A stretch of 64,000 nt of DNA from Pseudomonas cedrina subsp. cedrina. Its GTDB lineage: Bacteria > Pseudomonadota > Gammaproteobacteria > Pseudomonadales > Pseudomonadaceae. Position 1 is the first letter of the stretch, and every line of letters begins with the position of its first letter. The notes under the pieces were generated by a model. That model did no database searches, was not told where the DNA came from, and saw only the letters and a program-made list of their open reading frames with translations. The translations under genes were made by a program, and so were the position numbers. This document shows, piece by piece, positions 57,151 through 64,000 of this stretch. Where the stretch lies: contig NZ_MNPW01000008.1 in the NCBI RefSeq assembly GCF_001983175.1, positions 124,001 to 188,000 of the forward strand. Reading direction: 5' to 3'.

Positions 57151-58602
57151 ATGTTCGGTTTGGAGGCGCTAGATCTCGCCCGAATCCAATTTGCGTTCAC
57201 CATCTCTTTCCACATCCTGTTCCCGGCGATCACCATCGGCCTGGCCAGTTACCTCGCGGTGCTGGAAGGCTTGTGGCTCAAGACCAAAAACGACACCTAC
57301 CGCGACCTCTACCATTTCTGGTCGAAGATCTTTGCCGTCAACTTCGGCATGGGCGTGGTGTCCGGTCTGGTCATGGCCTACCAGTTCGGCACCAACTGGA
57401 GTCGCTTCTCGGACTTTGCCGGCGCCGTCACCGGGCCGCTGCTGATGTACGAAGTGCTCACGGCCTTCTTCCTCGAGGCCGGCTTTCTGGGCGTGATGCT
57501 GTTCGGCTGGAACAAGGTGGGGCGCAACCTGCACTTCTTCTCCACGGTCATGGTGGCCGTAGGTACCTTGATTTCCACGTTCTGGATCCTGTCGTCCAAT
57601 AGCTGGATGCAGACGCCCCAGGGCTTTGAAATCGTCGACGGCCGCGTGATTCCCACCGACTGGTTTGCCATTGTCTTCAACCCGTCGTTCCCTTATCGCC
57701 TGGCGCACATGGCCACGGCGGCTTTTGTGGCCACCGCGTTCTTCGTCGGCTCCTCGGCGGCCTGGCACCTGTTGCGTGGCAAGGACAACCCGGCGATCCG
57801 CAAAATGCTCTCCATGGCCATGTGGATGGCCCTGATCGTGGCGCCGATCCAGGCGGTGATCGGTGATTTCCATGGTCTCAATACCCTGGAACACCAGCCG
57901 GCGAAAATCGCTGCGATCGAAGGCCACTGGGAGAACAAAGGCAACGAGCCAACCCCGTTGATCCTGTTCGGCTGGCCGGACATGAAGGCCGAAAAAACCA
58001 AATACGCCGTGGAAATCCCTTACCTGGGCAGCCTGATCCTTACCCATTCCCTGGACAAGCAAGTGCCGGCCCTCAAGGAGTTTCCACCCGAGGACCGCCC
58101 CAACTCGACCGTCGTGTTCTGGTCGTTCCGGGTCATGGTCGGCCTGGGGTTCCTGATGATCTTCACCGGTCTGTTCAGCCTCTGGCTGCGCCGGGGCGAC
58201 AAGATGTACACATCCAGGCCGTTCCTGTACCTGGCGTTGTGGATGGGCCCGTCCGGCCTGATCGCAATCCTTGCAGGGTGGTTCACCACCGAGATCGGCC
58301 GCCAGCCGTGGGTGGTCTATGGCTTGATGCGCACGGCGGATGCTTCATCCGGGCATAGCCTGGCGCAGATGACTATCACCCTGGTGCTGTTCGTAGTGGT
58401 GTACTTCGCGCTGTTCGGTGCGGGCCTTGGCTACATGATGCGCCTGGTGCGCAAAGGCCCGGTCACCCATGACGTCACTGAGCCAACCCATGGCGGGCCC
58501 GGCCAGAAACGCACACCGGCGCGTCCGTTGTCGGCTGCCGATGATGGCACCGAGAATGACACTACATCCCAGCACGACGACATCCAGCACAAGGGGCATT
58601 GA
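57151..58602 (+). CDS. cioA: Cyanide-insensitive ubiquinol oxidase subunit I
   Basis: A 483-residue bd-type oxidase subunit carrying the haem sites. The first helix has FHILFPAITIGLASYLAVLEG with the haem-ligand histidine (about residue 21). GTNWSRFSDFAGAVTGPLLMYEVLTAFFLEAGFLGVMLFGW holds the conserved E pair, and FPYRLAHMATAAFVATAFFVGSSAAWHLLRG another ligand histidine. The Q loop is short, and GRQPWVVYGLMRTADASS is the CIO hallmark separating it from E. coli CydA. The C-terminus is hydrophilic and histidine-rich (DDIQHKGH). It starts at ATG 57151, with AGAGGAAG 5 bp ahead. Upstream lies a perfect Anr box. Confidence 0.95.
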   Translation: MFGLEALDLARIQFAFTISFHILFPAITIGLASYLAVLEGLWLKTKNDTYRDLYHFWSKIFAVNFGMGVVSGLVMAYQFGTNWSRFSDFAGAVTGPLLMYEVLTAFFLEAGFLGVMLFGWNKVGRNLHFFSTVMVAVGTLISTFWILSSNSWMQTPQGFEIVDGRVIPTDWFAIVFNPSFPYRLAHMATAAFVATAFFVGSSAAWHLLRGKDNPAIRKMLSMAMWMALIVAPIQAVIGDFHGLNTLEHQPAKIAAIEGHWENKGNEPTPLILFGWPDMKAEKTKYAVEIPYLGSLILTHSLDKQVPALKEFPPEDRPNSTVVFWSFRVMVGLGFLMIFTGLFSLWLRRGDKMYTSRPFLYLALWMGPSGLIAILAGWFTTEIGRQPWVVYGLMRTADASSGHSLAQMTITLVLFVVVYFALFGAGLGYMMRLVRKGPVTHDVTEPTHGGPGQKRTPARPLSAADDGTENDTTSQHDDIQHKGH

Positions 58603-58603
58603 G

Positions 58604-59611
58604 ATGGGTATTGATCTTCCGCTGATCTGGGCCGTGATCATCATCTTCGGCATCATGATGTACGTGATCATGGACGGCTTCGACCTGGGGATCGGCATTC
58701 TTTTTCCGTTCGTTCCGGGCAAGACCGACCGCGACGTGATGATGAACACCGTAGCGCCCGTGTGGGACGGCAATGAAACCTGGCTGGTACTGGGCGGCGC
58801 GGGGTTGTTCGGCGCCTTCCCGCTGGCCTATTCGGTGGTGCTGTCGGCGCTGTACCTGCCGCTGATCCTGATGCTGATCGGCCTGATCTTTCGCGGCGTG
58901 GCCTTCGAGTTTCGCTTCAAGGCCAAGGACGACAAGCGGCACCTGTGGGACAAGGCGTTTATCGGCGGCTCGATTGCCGCCACCTTCTTCCAGGGCGTGG
59001 CGCTGGGCGCATTCATTGATGGTTTCCCGGTGGTCGACCGCCAGTTCGCCGGCGGCTCGCTGGACTGGGCCACGCCGTTCACGATGTTCTGCGGCGTGGC
59101 GCTGATCGTGGCCTATGCGTTGCTTGGCTGCACCTGGCTGATCATGAAGACCGAGGGGCCGCTGCAGGAAAAGATGCACAACCTGGCACGGCCGCTGGCG
59201 CTCGTGGTGCTGGCGGTGATCGGCATCGTCAGCCTGTGGACGCCGCTGACGCATCCGGAAATCGCCTCGCGCTGGTTCACTCTGCCGAACTTGTTCTGGT
59301 TCCTGCCGGTGCCGATCCTGGTACTGGTGACCCTGTACGGGCTGTTCCGCGCCGTGGCACGGCATGCGCATTACACGCCGTTCCTGCTGACGCTGGTGCT
59401 GATCTTTCTGGGCTACAGCGGGCTGGGGATCAGCCTGTGGCCCAACATCATCCCGCCGTCGGTGTCGATCTGGGACGCTGCCGCGCCGCCGCAAAGCCAG
59501 GGCTTCATGCTGGTGGGCACGTTATTCATCATCCCGCTCATCCTGGGTTACACCTTCTGGAGCTACTACGTGTTCCGCGGCAAGGTCACCCACGAAGACG
59601 GTTATCACTAA
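58604..59611 (+). CDS. cioB: Cyanide-insensitive ubiquinol oxidase subunit II
   Basis: A 335-residue CydB/CioB-type subunit with about eight helices. IWAVIIIFGIMMYVIMDGFDLGIGILFPF, VAPVWDGNETWLVLGGAGLFGAFPLAYSVVLSALYLPLILMLIGLIFRGVAFEFR and FQGVALGAFIDGFPV are typical of family II. The DGNETWLVLGG segment lies by the haem d binding interface. ATG 58604 is one base after the cioA stop, so subunits are expressed from one message. A 55-residue DUF2474 protein follows 12 bp downstream. Confidence 0.95.
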   Translation: MGIDLPLIWAVIIIFGIMMYVIMDGFDLGIGILFPFVPGKTDRDVMMNTVAPVWDGNETWLVLGGAGLFGAFPLAYSVVLSALYLPLILMLIGLIFRGVAFEFRFKAKDDKRHLWDKAFIGGSIAATFFQGVALGAFIDGFPVVDRQFAGGSLDWATPFTMFCGVALIVAYALLGCTWLIMKTEGPLQEKMHNLARPLALVVLAVIGIVSLWTPLTHPEIASRWFTLPNLFWFLPVPILVLVTLYGLFRAVARHAHYTPFLLTLVLIFLGYSGLGISLWPNIIPPSVSIWDAAAPPQSQGFMLVGTLFIIPLILGYTFWSYYVFRGKVTHEDGYH

Positions 59612-59623
59612 GAGGGTATTTCC

Positions 59624-59791
59624 ATGTCCGGCAAACCGTCGTTGCACGAGATTGAACAGGCCGAGAAGCGGCCGTTGTGGCGGCGCCTGGGATGGCTGGC
59701 GATGATCTGGACCGGCAGCGTGCTGACCCTGTTCGTCGTGGCCAGCCTGATGCGCATGTTCATGAATGCGGCCGGCCTGACCACGCACTGA
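59624..59791 (+). CDS. DUF2474 small subunit of the CIO oxidase
   Basis: A 55-residue single-helix membrane protein, MSGKPSLHEIEQAEKRPLWR followed by one hydrophobic helix (about 24-44, LAMIWTGSVLTLFVVASLM) and the end RMFMNAAGLTTH. The position right behind cioB, the length and the basic N-terminal segment fit DUF2474, a CydX-like third subunit in Pseudomonas cio operons. GAGGGT before ATG 59624 is a fair ribosome site. Small size makes it easy to miss in gene calls. A strong terminator follows. Confidence 0.85.
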   Translation: MSGKPSLHEIEQAEKRPLWRRLGWLAMIWTGSVLTLFVVASLMRMFMNAAGLTTH

Positions 59792-59800
59792 CTTCCCATC

Positions 59801-59825
59801 CCGTTGCCTTGCGGCACGGTTTTTT
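59801..59825 (+). terminator. Intrinsic terminator of the cio operon
   Basis: CCGT-T-GCC / GGCACGG stem with one bulged T and TTGC loop, then TTTTTT. It starts 10 bp after the DUF2474 stop. Confidence 0.85.
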
Positions 59826-59861
59826 GGTCTTGCCTCTCTTCGGAGTGGCAGGGCCTTTTTT

Positions 59862-60986
59862 TTACTTGCGCGCCTTGAGGATCACGAATTTCGGCGTGGT
59901 GGCGACGTGTTCGACGCCCCGGAACAGCCGCGCCAGCTTGGTGTGATAACCCAAGTGCCGGTTGCCGACGATATACAGCGCACCGCCTACTACCAGCGCT
60001 TCCCGCGCCTGCTGGAACATGCGCCAGGCGAGGAAATCACCGACCACTTGCTGCTGGTGGAACGGCGGGTTGCACAGCACCACCTCCAGAGAATCGGCGG
60101 CTTGGCCCGCCAGGCCATCGGCGGCGCGCACGACGACATCGCGTTCATCGAGCGCGGCTTGCCAATTGGCGGCCGCCGATTGCACGGCCATATACGATTC
60201 GTCCACCAAGGTGTATTGCGCGTCAGGGTTTTGCAGCGCACTGGCGATGGCCAGTACGCCGTTGCCGCAACCCAGGTCGGCCACCCGCGCGTTGCCGAGG
60301 TTTTTCGGCAGGTGCGGCAGGAACGCGCGGGTGCCGATGTCGAGGTTTTCGCGGCAGAACACATTGGCGTGGTTCAGCAGTTCGATGGCCGGTGCGTCCA
60401 GCGTGTAGCGGGTGGGGTAAGGCGAGACGGCAATCGGGCGGTCTTGCACCGTGGCGATCAGCAAGCGTGCTTTTTTGACCGCCAGCGACGCCTGCATCGG
60501 CCCGATATAGCGCTCCAGCAACTCGCCTGCCGCCCTTGGCAAGTGCTTGATCATCGCCCCTGCGACGACCTGGGCACCCGGCGCCAAGTGCCCTTGCAGG
60601 CGGATCAATTGTTCTTCAAGCAGCGCCAGGGTTTTCGGCACACGAATCAGCACGCAATCGAAAGGCCCGGCGGGTGTCTGGCTGGCCGGAATGAACGGTA
60701 CAGCGTCAAAGCCCTTGCCGTTGCGTATCAGGTTTTTCTCCAGGCCCTGGGCCGCCAGGAATGAGTCGCCGCTGGAGGTGACCTGCATGTGGCCCTGAAG
60801 GCTGGCCGCCAGGGCGCCGAAGCTGTCGTTGAGCACCAGCACGCGGCTTGCAGCAGGCAGCTGCTGTTCGGCCAGATGATTGAGCAGGTACTCGTCAGCG
60901 GCATCGAACGCTTGCAGCGGATCGTTATGTTGCTCTGGCTGGCGGATCAGATCGAGCTGGGCGAAGGGGCTTTCAAGCAGGGGCAT
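59862..60986 (-). CDS. rlmG: 23S rRNA (guanine-1835-N2)-methyltransferase RlmG-like
   Basis: A 374-residue SAM methyltransferase of the RlmG/RsmC group. The catalytic C-terminal half has motif I RVADLGCGNGVLAIASAL (about 245-262) and the N-methyltransferase signature NPPFHQQ (about 325). The N-terminal half is a decayed duplicate domain without a SAM motif, as in RlmG. RlmG methylates G1835 of 23S rRNA and RsmC G1207 of 16S rRNA; the N-terminal LDLIRQPEQHNDPLQAFDAADEYLL points to RlmG. ATG 60986 (MPLLESPFAQLDL) is the family start; an upstream in-frame stretch is arginine/serine-rich and was rejected. Confidence 0.9.
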   Translation of the reverse strand: MPLLESPFAQLDLIRQPEQHNDPLQAFDAADEYLLNHLAEQQLPAASRVLVLNDSFGALAASLQGHMQVTSSGDSFLAAQGLEKNLIRNGKGFDAVPFIPASQTPAGPFDCVLIRVPKTLALLEEQLIRLQGHLAPGAQVVAGAMIKHLPRAAGELLERYIGPMQASLAVKKARLLIATVQDRPIAVSPYPTRYTLDAPAIELLNHANVFCRENLDIGTRAFLPHLPKNLGNARVADLGCGNGVLAIASALQNPDAQYTLVDESYMAVQSAAANWQAALDERDVVVRAADGLAGQAADSLEVVLCNPPFHQQQVVGDFLAWRMFQQAREALVVGGALYIVGNRHLGYHTKLARLFRGVEHVATTPKFVILKARK

Positions 60987-61143
60987 GGCGGGGGAGGCTC
61001 TAGATAAACGATGAGTGTTCGGCGGTGGCTGGCCGAACCGTCTGAGTGAACTGCGTGCTGCACCTGCGGGGCTGCTCAACACTCAGAATGGGGCGTAAAT
61101 GTTACGGTTTTTTCAGCGAGAAAACATGGGGTTTCTCGTTGGG

Positions 61144-61887
61144 CTAAAACAGCCCCATTTTTGATGCGCGGAGCACGGCGGCGATTTTGTTATTGACGCC
61201 CAGCTTCCTGAGTATGCTGCTGATGTGGAAGCCTACCGTACGCGGTGTAATCGAAATAATCATGCCGATCTCATTAGCCGTCTTGCCATCGGCCGTCCAT
61301 TTAAGTATCTCGGTTTCCCGTGCGGTCAATGTGCTGCCAGGGCTGGCAGACCTGACATGGGGTTTATCGGCATGCTTGTGCGCCAATGCTTCATGTACCA
61401 GATGGCACAGCCACAGCGCCAGGCCTGCTTTCTCGTAGAGTTCTTCCGGCGTGACTGCGCCTTTGCTACGGCTCAGGGTCAACATGCTGATGACCCCTCG
61501 GGGATCATGCACGGTAAAGGTCAGCGCGTTATGCACACCTAGGGTTAGCGCCAATGACCAGAGTGCTGGTACGCATTTGAATATCCCCTCTTGCCAGACA
61601 AGGGGTAATACATTGTCTTGGCAATACTTCACGACGGGATCTATGCGGAAGAACTCTGCCTTTTCATAGACTGTTTCCCATTCATTTGGATAGTTCGTAA
61701 GTACAACTGGATGTGCATTGTCTTTGGATTGATTGGAACTCATCTTGACGCAGCAGTGACGAAAACCGAGCTCATAGGTCTTAGTGATCACCATATCAAA
61801 AACCTCGGTCAGCCCGTCCTCCTCTTTATGTTGGAGGTGTTGTGTATTTAGCCAGTGGATCATTGAATACTCTCCATACCACGCCAT
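61144..61887 (-). CDS. LuxR-type AHL regulator without a LuxI partner
   Basis: A 247-residue quorum-sensing-type regulator. The autoinducer domain (about 15-165) keeps the invariant residues in TraR spacing: W and Y in NEWETVYEK, D-P in RIDPVV and W in LPLVWQEG. At the sixth position (G113 in TraR) the match is alanine (HNALTF). The LuxR helix-turn-helix (about 180-240) is LTARETEILKWTADGKTANEIGMIISITPRTVGFHISSILRKLGVNNK. No luxI gene is within the window, so it is a solo receptor. ATG 61887 with GGGAGCGG is better than the upstream in-frame start. Flanking DNA is AT-rich compared with the rest. Confidence 0.92.
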   Translation of the reverse strand: MAWYGEYSMIHWLNTQHLQHKEEDGLTEVFDMVITKTYELGFRHCCVKMSSNQSKDNAHPVVLTNYPNEWETVYEKAEFFRIDPVVKYCQDNVLPLVWQEGIFKCVPALWSLALTLGVHNALTFTVHDPRGVISMLTLSRSKGAVTPEELYEKAGLALWLCHLVHEALAHKHADKPHVRSASPGSTLTARETEILKWTADGKTANEIGMIISITPRTVGFHISSILRKLGVNNKIAAVLRASKMGLF

Positions 61888-62249
61888 TTTCCGCTCCCTG
61901 GGATACTTCCTGAAGTCCCAGCGCTGTACGGAAATGAGTGTAGGACAGGGGCTAAATTCCAAGAGGAAAATTTCGTTATTGCACGAAAGGATTTTAGAAT
62001 TTTTTTGAAAGGCTATCCGCAGATGCTCTTCAGAAAGTTGTCGAAAATCACGGCTTATGAAAAGCTTGAGGCGTACCGTAACGATTAACTAACACCTATT
62101 TATGCCTTTTCTAAAAGGACTAATAGCGAATTGATCGGCGGTGAAGTTATATAGCCATTACTGCTGTTTGCAAGATGCCATCACTCGCCGTAGGTGTTTC
62201 CCCGCGCTACTTTGAGAGACACTAGGGCACCTGTTGAACGGAGGCCCCC
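61888..62249. other. 362-bp divergent region, AT-rich
   Basis: It carries promoters of the LuxR gene and fpr. 61960-62160 is clearly more AT-rich than the surroundings, with runs such as AGAATTTTTTTGAAA. I find no clear lux box (imperfect palindromes only) and no coding sequence. Confidence 0.6.
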
Positions 62250-63026
62250 ATGACGGCCAGTGCTGAGAAATTTACCCGCCAGACCTTGCTCGATGTGCAA
62301 TCGCTGACCCCCAGCCTGTTTACCCTGCGCACCACCCGCGATCCTGGGTTTCGTTTCACGGCGGGCCAGTTCGTGCGCCTGGGGGTGACCAAGGCGGATG
62401 GCAGCACCGTATGGCGCGCTTACTCGCTGGTGTCGTCGCCGTTTGACGAGCACTTGGATTTCTTCTCCATCGTCGTCCCGAACGGTGAGTTCACCAGTGA
62501 GCTGAGCCGTCTGCGGGTAGGCGACACGCTGCTGGTGGAACGTCAGGCAACCGGCTTTCTGACCTTGAGTCGTTTCGTCGATGGTCGCGATTTGTGGATG
62601 CTGGGCACCGGCACCGGCATTGCGCCGTTCCTATCGATTTTGCAGGATTTTGAAGTCTGGGAAAAATTCGAGCGCATCATCCTGGTGTACAGCGCACGCG
62701 AAGCCAGGGAGCTGGCGTATCAGGCGCTGATCAAGGAACTGGGTGAGCGCGAGTACCTGGCCGAATACGCGCACAAACTCACCTACGTTCCCATCGTCAC
62801 CCGTGAACAACATCCAGGCGCGCTGAATGGGCGCATCACCACCCTGATCGAAAATGGCGAACTGGAAAGGGCGGCCGGCGTGGAGTTGACCCCGGAGCAT
62901 TCCCGCGTACTGATTTGCGGCAACCCGCAGATGGTCGATGACACGCGGCAGTTGCTCAAGCAACGAAATATGAACCTGAGCTTGAGCCGCCGTCCGGGCC
63001 AGGTGGCGGTCGAAAACTACTGGTAA
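62250..63026 (+). CDS. fpr: Ferredoxin-NADP(+) reductase, FprB-type
   Basis: A 258-residue FAD enzyme moving electrons between NADPH and ferredoxin or flavodoxin. The FAD motif is WRAYSLVSSPFDEH (RAYS at about 55-58) and the NADPH site shows LWMLGTGTGIAPFLSILQD and ILVYSAREARELAYQALI, then LICGNPQMVDD. The C-terminus ends VENYW, an aromatic stacking end unlike the E. coli VxxW end. The adjacency to mscL and katB matches the locus of the second fpr (fprB) in other pseudomonads as I recall, rather than the finR-linked fprA. The GGAGG site before ATG 62250 is strong. Confidence 0.9.
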   Translation: MTASAEKFTRQTLLDVQSLTPSLFTLRTTRDPGFRFTAGQFVRLGVTKADGSTVWRAYSLVSSPFDEHLDFFSIVVPNGEFTSELSRLRVGDTLLVERQATGFLTLSRFVDGRDLWMLGTGTGIAPFLSILQDFEVWEKFERIILVYSAREARELAYQALIKELGEREYLAEYAHKLTYVPIVTREQHPGALNGRITTLIENGELERAAGVELTPEHSRVLICGNPQMVDDTRQLLKQRNMNLSLSRRPGQVAVENYW

Positions 63027-63032
63027 TAAATT

Positions 63033-63146
63033 TGTAGGAGCGAGGGGGACGCCTAGTCCTTGCTCGCGAAAAACGTCCGCGACAACGTGGTTTTCCTGAA
63101 CGAACGCGGCGCCTATGAGTTCTTCGCGAGCAAGCTCGCTCCTACA
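63033..63146. repeat. REPIN, TAGGAGCGAGCTTGCTCGC family, with an insertion in the left arm
   Basis: The right arm is the normal CGCGAGCAAGCTCGCTCCTACA. In the left arm 14 extra bases (GGGGACGCCTAGTC) split TGTAGGAGCGAG from CTTGCTCGCGAA. The right arm covers the mscL stop codon (63142-63144) and the last coding base pairs. Confidence 0.92.
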
Positions 63147-63558
63147 GCGGTTTGTCGTTCTGGGCCTTGAGCAGATCGCGGATCTCGCCCAGCAACACTT
63201 CTTCCTTGGTTGGCACCGGTGGCAGCTTTGGCGCAACGGCCTCTTCGCGCTTCAGACGGTTGATGACTTTTACGCCCATGAAGATCGCGAACGCGACGAT
63301 CAGGAAGTCCACCACGCTCTGGATGAATTTACCGTAGGCCAGGATCACCGCGGGTGCGTCGCCTTGTGCCGCCTTGAGTGTCACGGCCAGGTCACCGAAG
63401 TCCACACCGCCGATCAACAGACCGAGTGGGGGCATCACTACGTCGCCTACAAAGGATGAAACAATTTTACCGAAGGCGGCGCCGATGATGATACCGACGG
63501 CCATGTCGACCACATTACCTTTGACCGCGAAGGCCTTGAACTCACTGATCACGCCCAT
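63142..63558 (-). CDS. mscL: Large-conductance mechanosensitive channel
   Basis: A 138-residue pentameric channel that releases solutes on hypo-osmotic shock. The two helices are VVDMAVGIIIGAAFGKIVSSFVGDVVMPPLGLLIG (about 16-50) and ILAYGKFIQSVVDFLIVAFAIFMGV (about 73-97). The pore-lining AVGIIIGAAFG region is intact, and a basic KREE and coiled C-terminal bundle (LLGEIRDLL) follow. The final codon and stop lie inside the right arm of a REPIN, so the C-terminal residues (NDKPL) are partly encoded by repeat-derived sequence. Confidence 0.96.
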   Translation of the reverse strand: MGVISEFKAFAVKGNVVDMAVGIIIGAAFGKIVSSFVGDVVMPPLGLLIGGVDFGDLAVTLKAAQGDAPAVILAYGKFIQSVVDFLIVAFAIFMGVKVINRLKREEAVAPKLPPVPTKEEVLLGEIRDLLKAQNDKPL

Positions 63559-63845
63559 AGGTTATTCCTTGTTACAGATGAGAAGGGTGGAGCTAAGTGT
63601 AAGTCAGTCATGGCGGGCTTGCCTGACACAACCGTTAACACTGTTAGTTTTAATCGACACATTAAATCGCAAATAGTTTGCAAAGTGCCACCAATCGCGC
63701 GCGGAATACGCGCCAAATCAGGGGTTTACCAGATTATTTTATTAATCGGGGTGGTACGGCTTTTCTATTTATCTTCTGACTCGCGGGTCACTAGCCTCTG
63801 GCAAGCACAACTGAATGTGCATTAAAAAAACCAGAGGAAACCTCG

Positions 63846-64000
63846 ATGAAAAATCCAAAGAGCCGCGGGCCTGTTGCAGCGCGATCCGTGCTGGTACTGG
63901 TGACCGCCAGCCTGCTTTCCCTTTCTGTGCAAGCCGCCAACCTGACGCGCGATAACGGCGCCGCCGTGGGCGACAACCAGAACTCGCAAACCGCCGGCCC
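63846..64000 (+). CDS. katB: Catalase KatB, N-terminal fragment (cut by window edge)
   Basis: Only 51 codons are present. They give a signal peptide (about 1-30, VLVLVTASLLSLSVQAA) and the start of a clade-2 periplasmic-type monofunctional catalase, NLTRDNGAAVGDNQNSQTAGP. The conserved TRDNGAxVGDNQNSQTAG is a strong catalase signature. The rest (active-site H, haem tyrosine) lies beyond position 64000. CAGAGGAAAC before ATG 63846 is a good ribosome site. The gene order fpr / mscL / katB agrees with P. aeruginosa as I recall it. Regulation by OxyR is likely for the family, but I could not confirm a box in the 287-bp upstream region. Confidence 0.88.
   Translation, partial: MKNPKSRGPVAARSVLVLVTASLLSLSVQAANLTRDNGAAVGDNQNSQTAG

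Noticed and set aside
61888..62249. lux box for the LuxR-type regulator
   Set aside because: Only imperfect palindromes are present, none with a convincing CT-N12-AG or ACCTG...CAGGT symmetry.
2765..63146. Possible CRISPR array because of many GTGGGAGCTGGCTTGCC repeats
   Set aside because: The repeats are dispersed, palindromic and paired in inverted orientation. No regular spacing and no cas genes are present.
63559..63845. OxyR site upstream of katB
   Set aside because: CTAT and ATAG-like tetrads occur but not in the required ATAG-N7-CTAT spacing, so I do not claim it.

Overview
The window looks like a chromosomal segment of a fluorescent pseudomonad of the Pseudomonas fluorescens lineage. 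The evidence is the high GC content, the gene orders leuS / lnt-corC-ybeY-ybeZ / miaB / hemL-thiE-thiD / ladS / aidB-like / amn and fpr / mscL / katB (both match P. aeruginosa order as I remember it), and an unusually high density of short palindromic REP/REPIN elements between genes. About 62 confident protein genes are visible, two of them cut by the window edges (leuS at the left, katB at the right). I found no rRNA, tRNA, CRISPR array, insertion sequence or prophage.

Layout. 1-12409 is conserved housekeeping, mostly on the minus strand: leuS, a PhoH-like ATPase/YbeY/CorC/Lnt operon (rRNA maturation and envelope lipoproteins), miaB, and a hemL-thiE-thiD cluster. 12697-18584 carries the hybrid sensor kinase LadS (input to the Gac/Rsm biofilm-virulence switch), an AidB-like flavoprotein and AMP nucleosidase. 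18643-38205 is a mixed region: RluE-type pseudouridine synthase, two Lrp/AsnC regulators, FieF metal exporter, helicases HrpB and RhlE, an NYN nuclease next to a DnaQ-like exonuclease, a histone-deacetylase-like enzyme, TesB and a HAD phosphatase. 38447-40762 is a three-gene exported-protein cluster. 41821-47425 is a quinate/shikimate catabolic locus: an MFS transporter, the dehydroshikimate dehydratase QuiC, a TetR regulator, an AroE-type dehydrogenase and the type II dehydroquinase AroQ. These would convert quinate or shikimate to protocatechuate. Its two promoter regions share a PcaR-like box plus a second motif.

47755-48644 holds a DUF4160-DUF2442 gene pair that looks like a toxin-antitoxin type module. 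48705-51076 is trmA and a purine permease. 51791-55463 is a three-subunit molybdenum aldehyde oxidoreductase (PaoABC type). 57151-59791 is the cyanide-insensitive oxidase operon cioA-cioB plus a 55-residue DUF2474 subunit, preceded by a perfect Anr/FNR box. 59862-63558 has rlmG, an orphan AHL-type LuxR regulator, ferredoxin reductase and mscL.

The most unusual features are repeats and control DNA rather than a new protein system. Two 134-bp palindromic elements sit inside other palindromes, and their loops have opposite orientation relative to their arms. One REPIN is collapsed to a scar. Several intergenic inverted repeats and box pairs make specific regulatory predictions.
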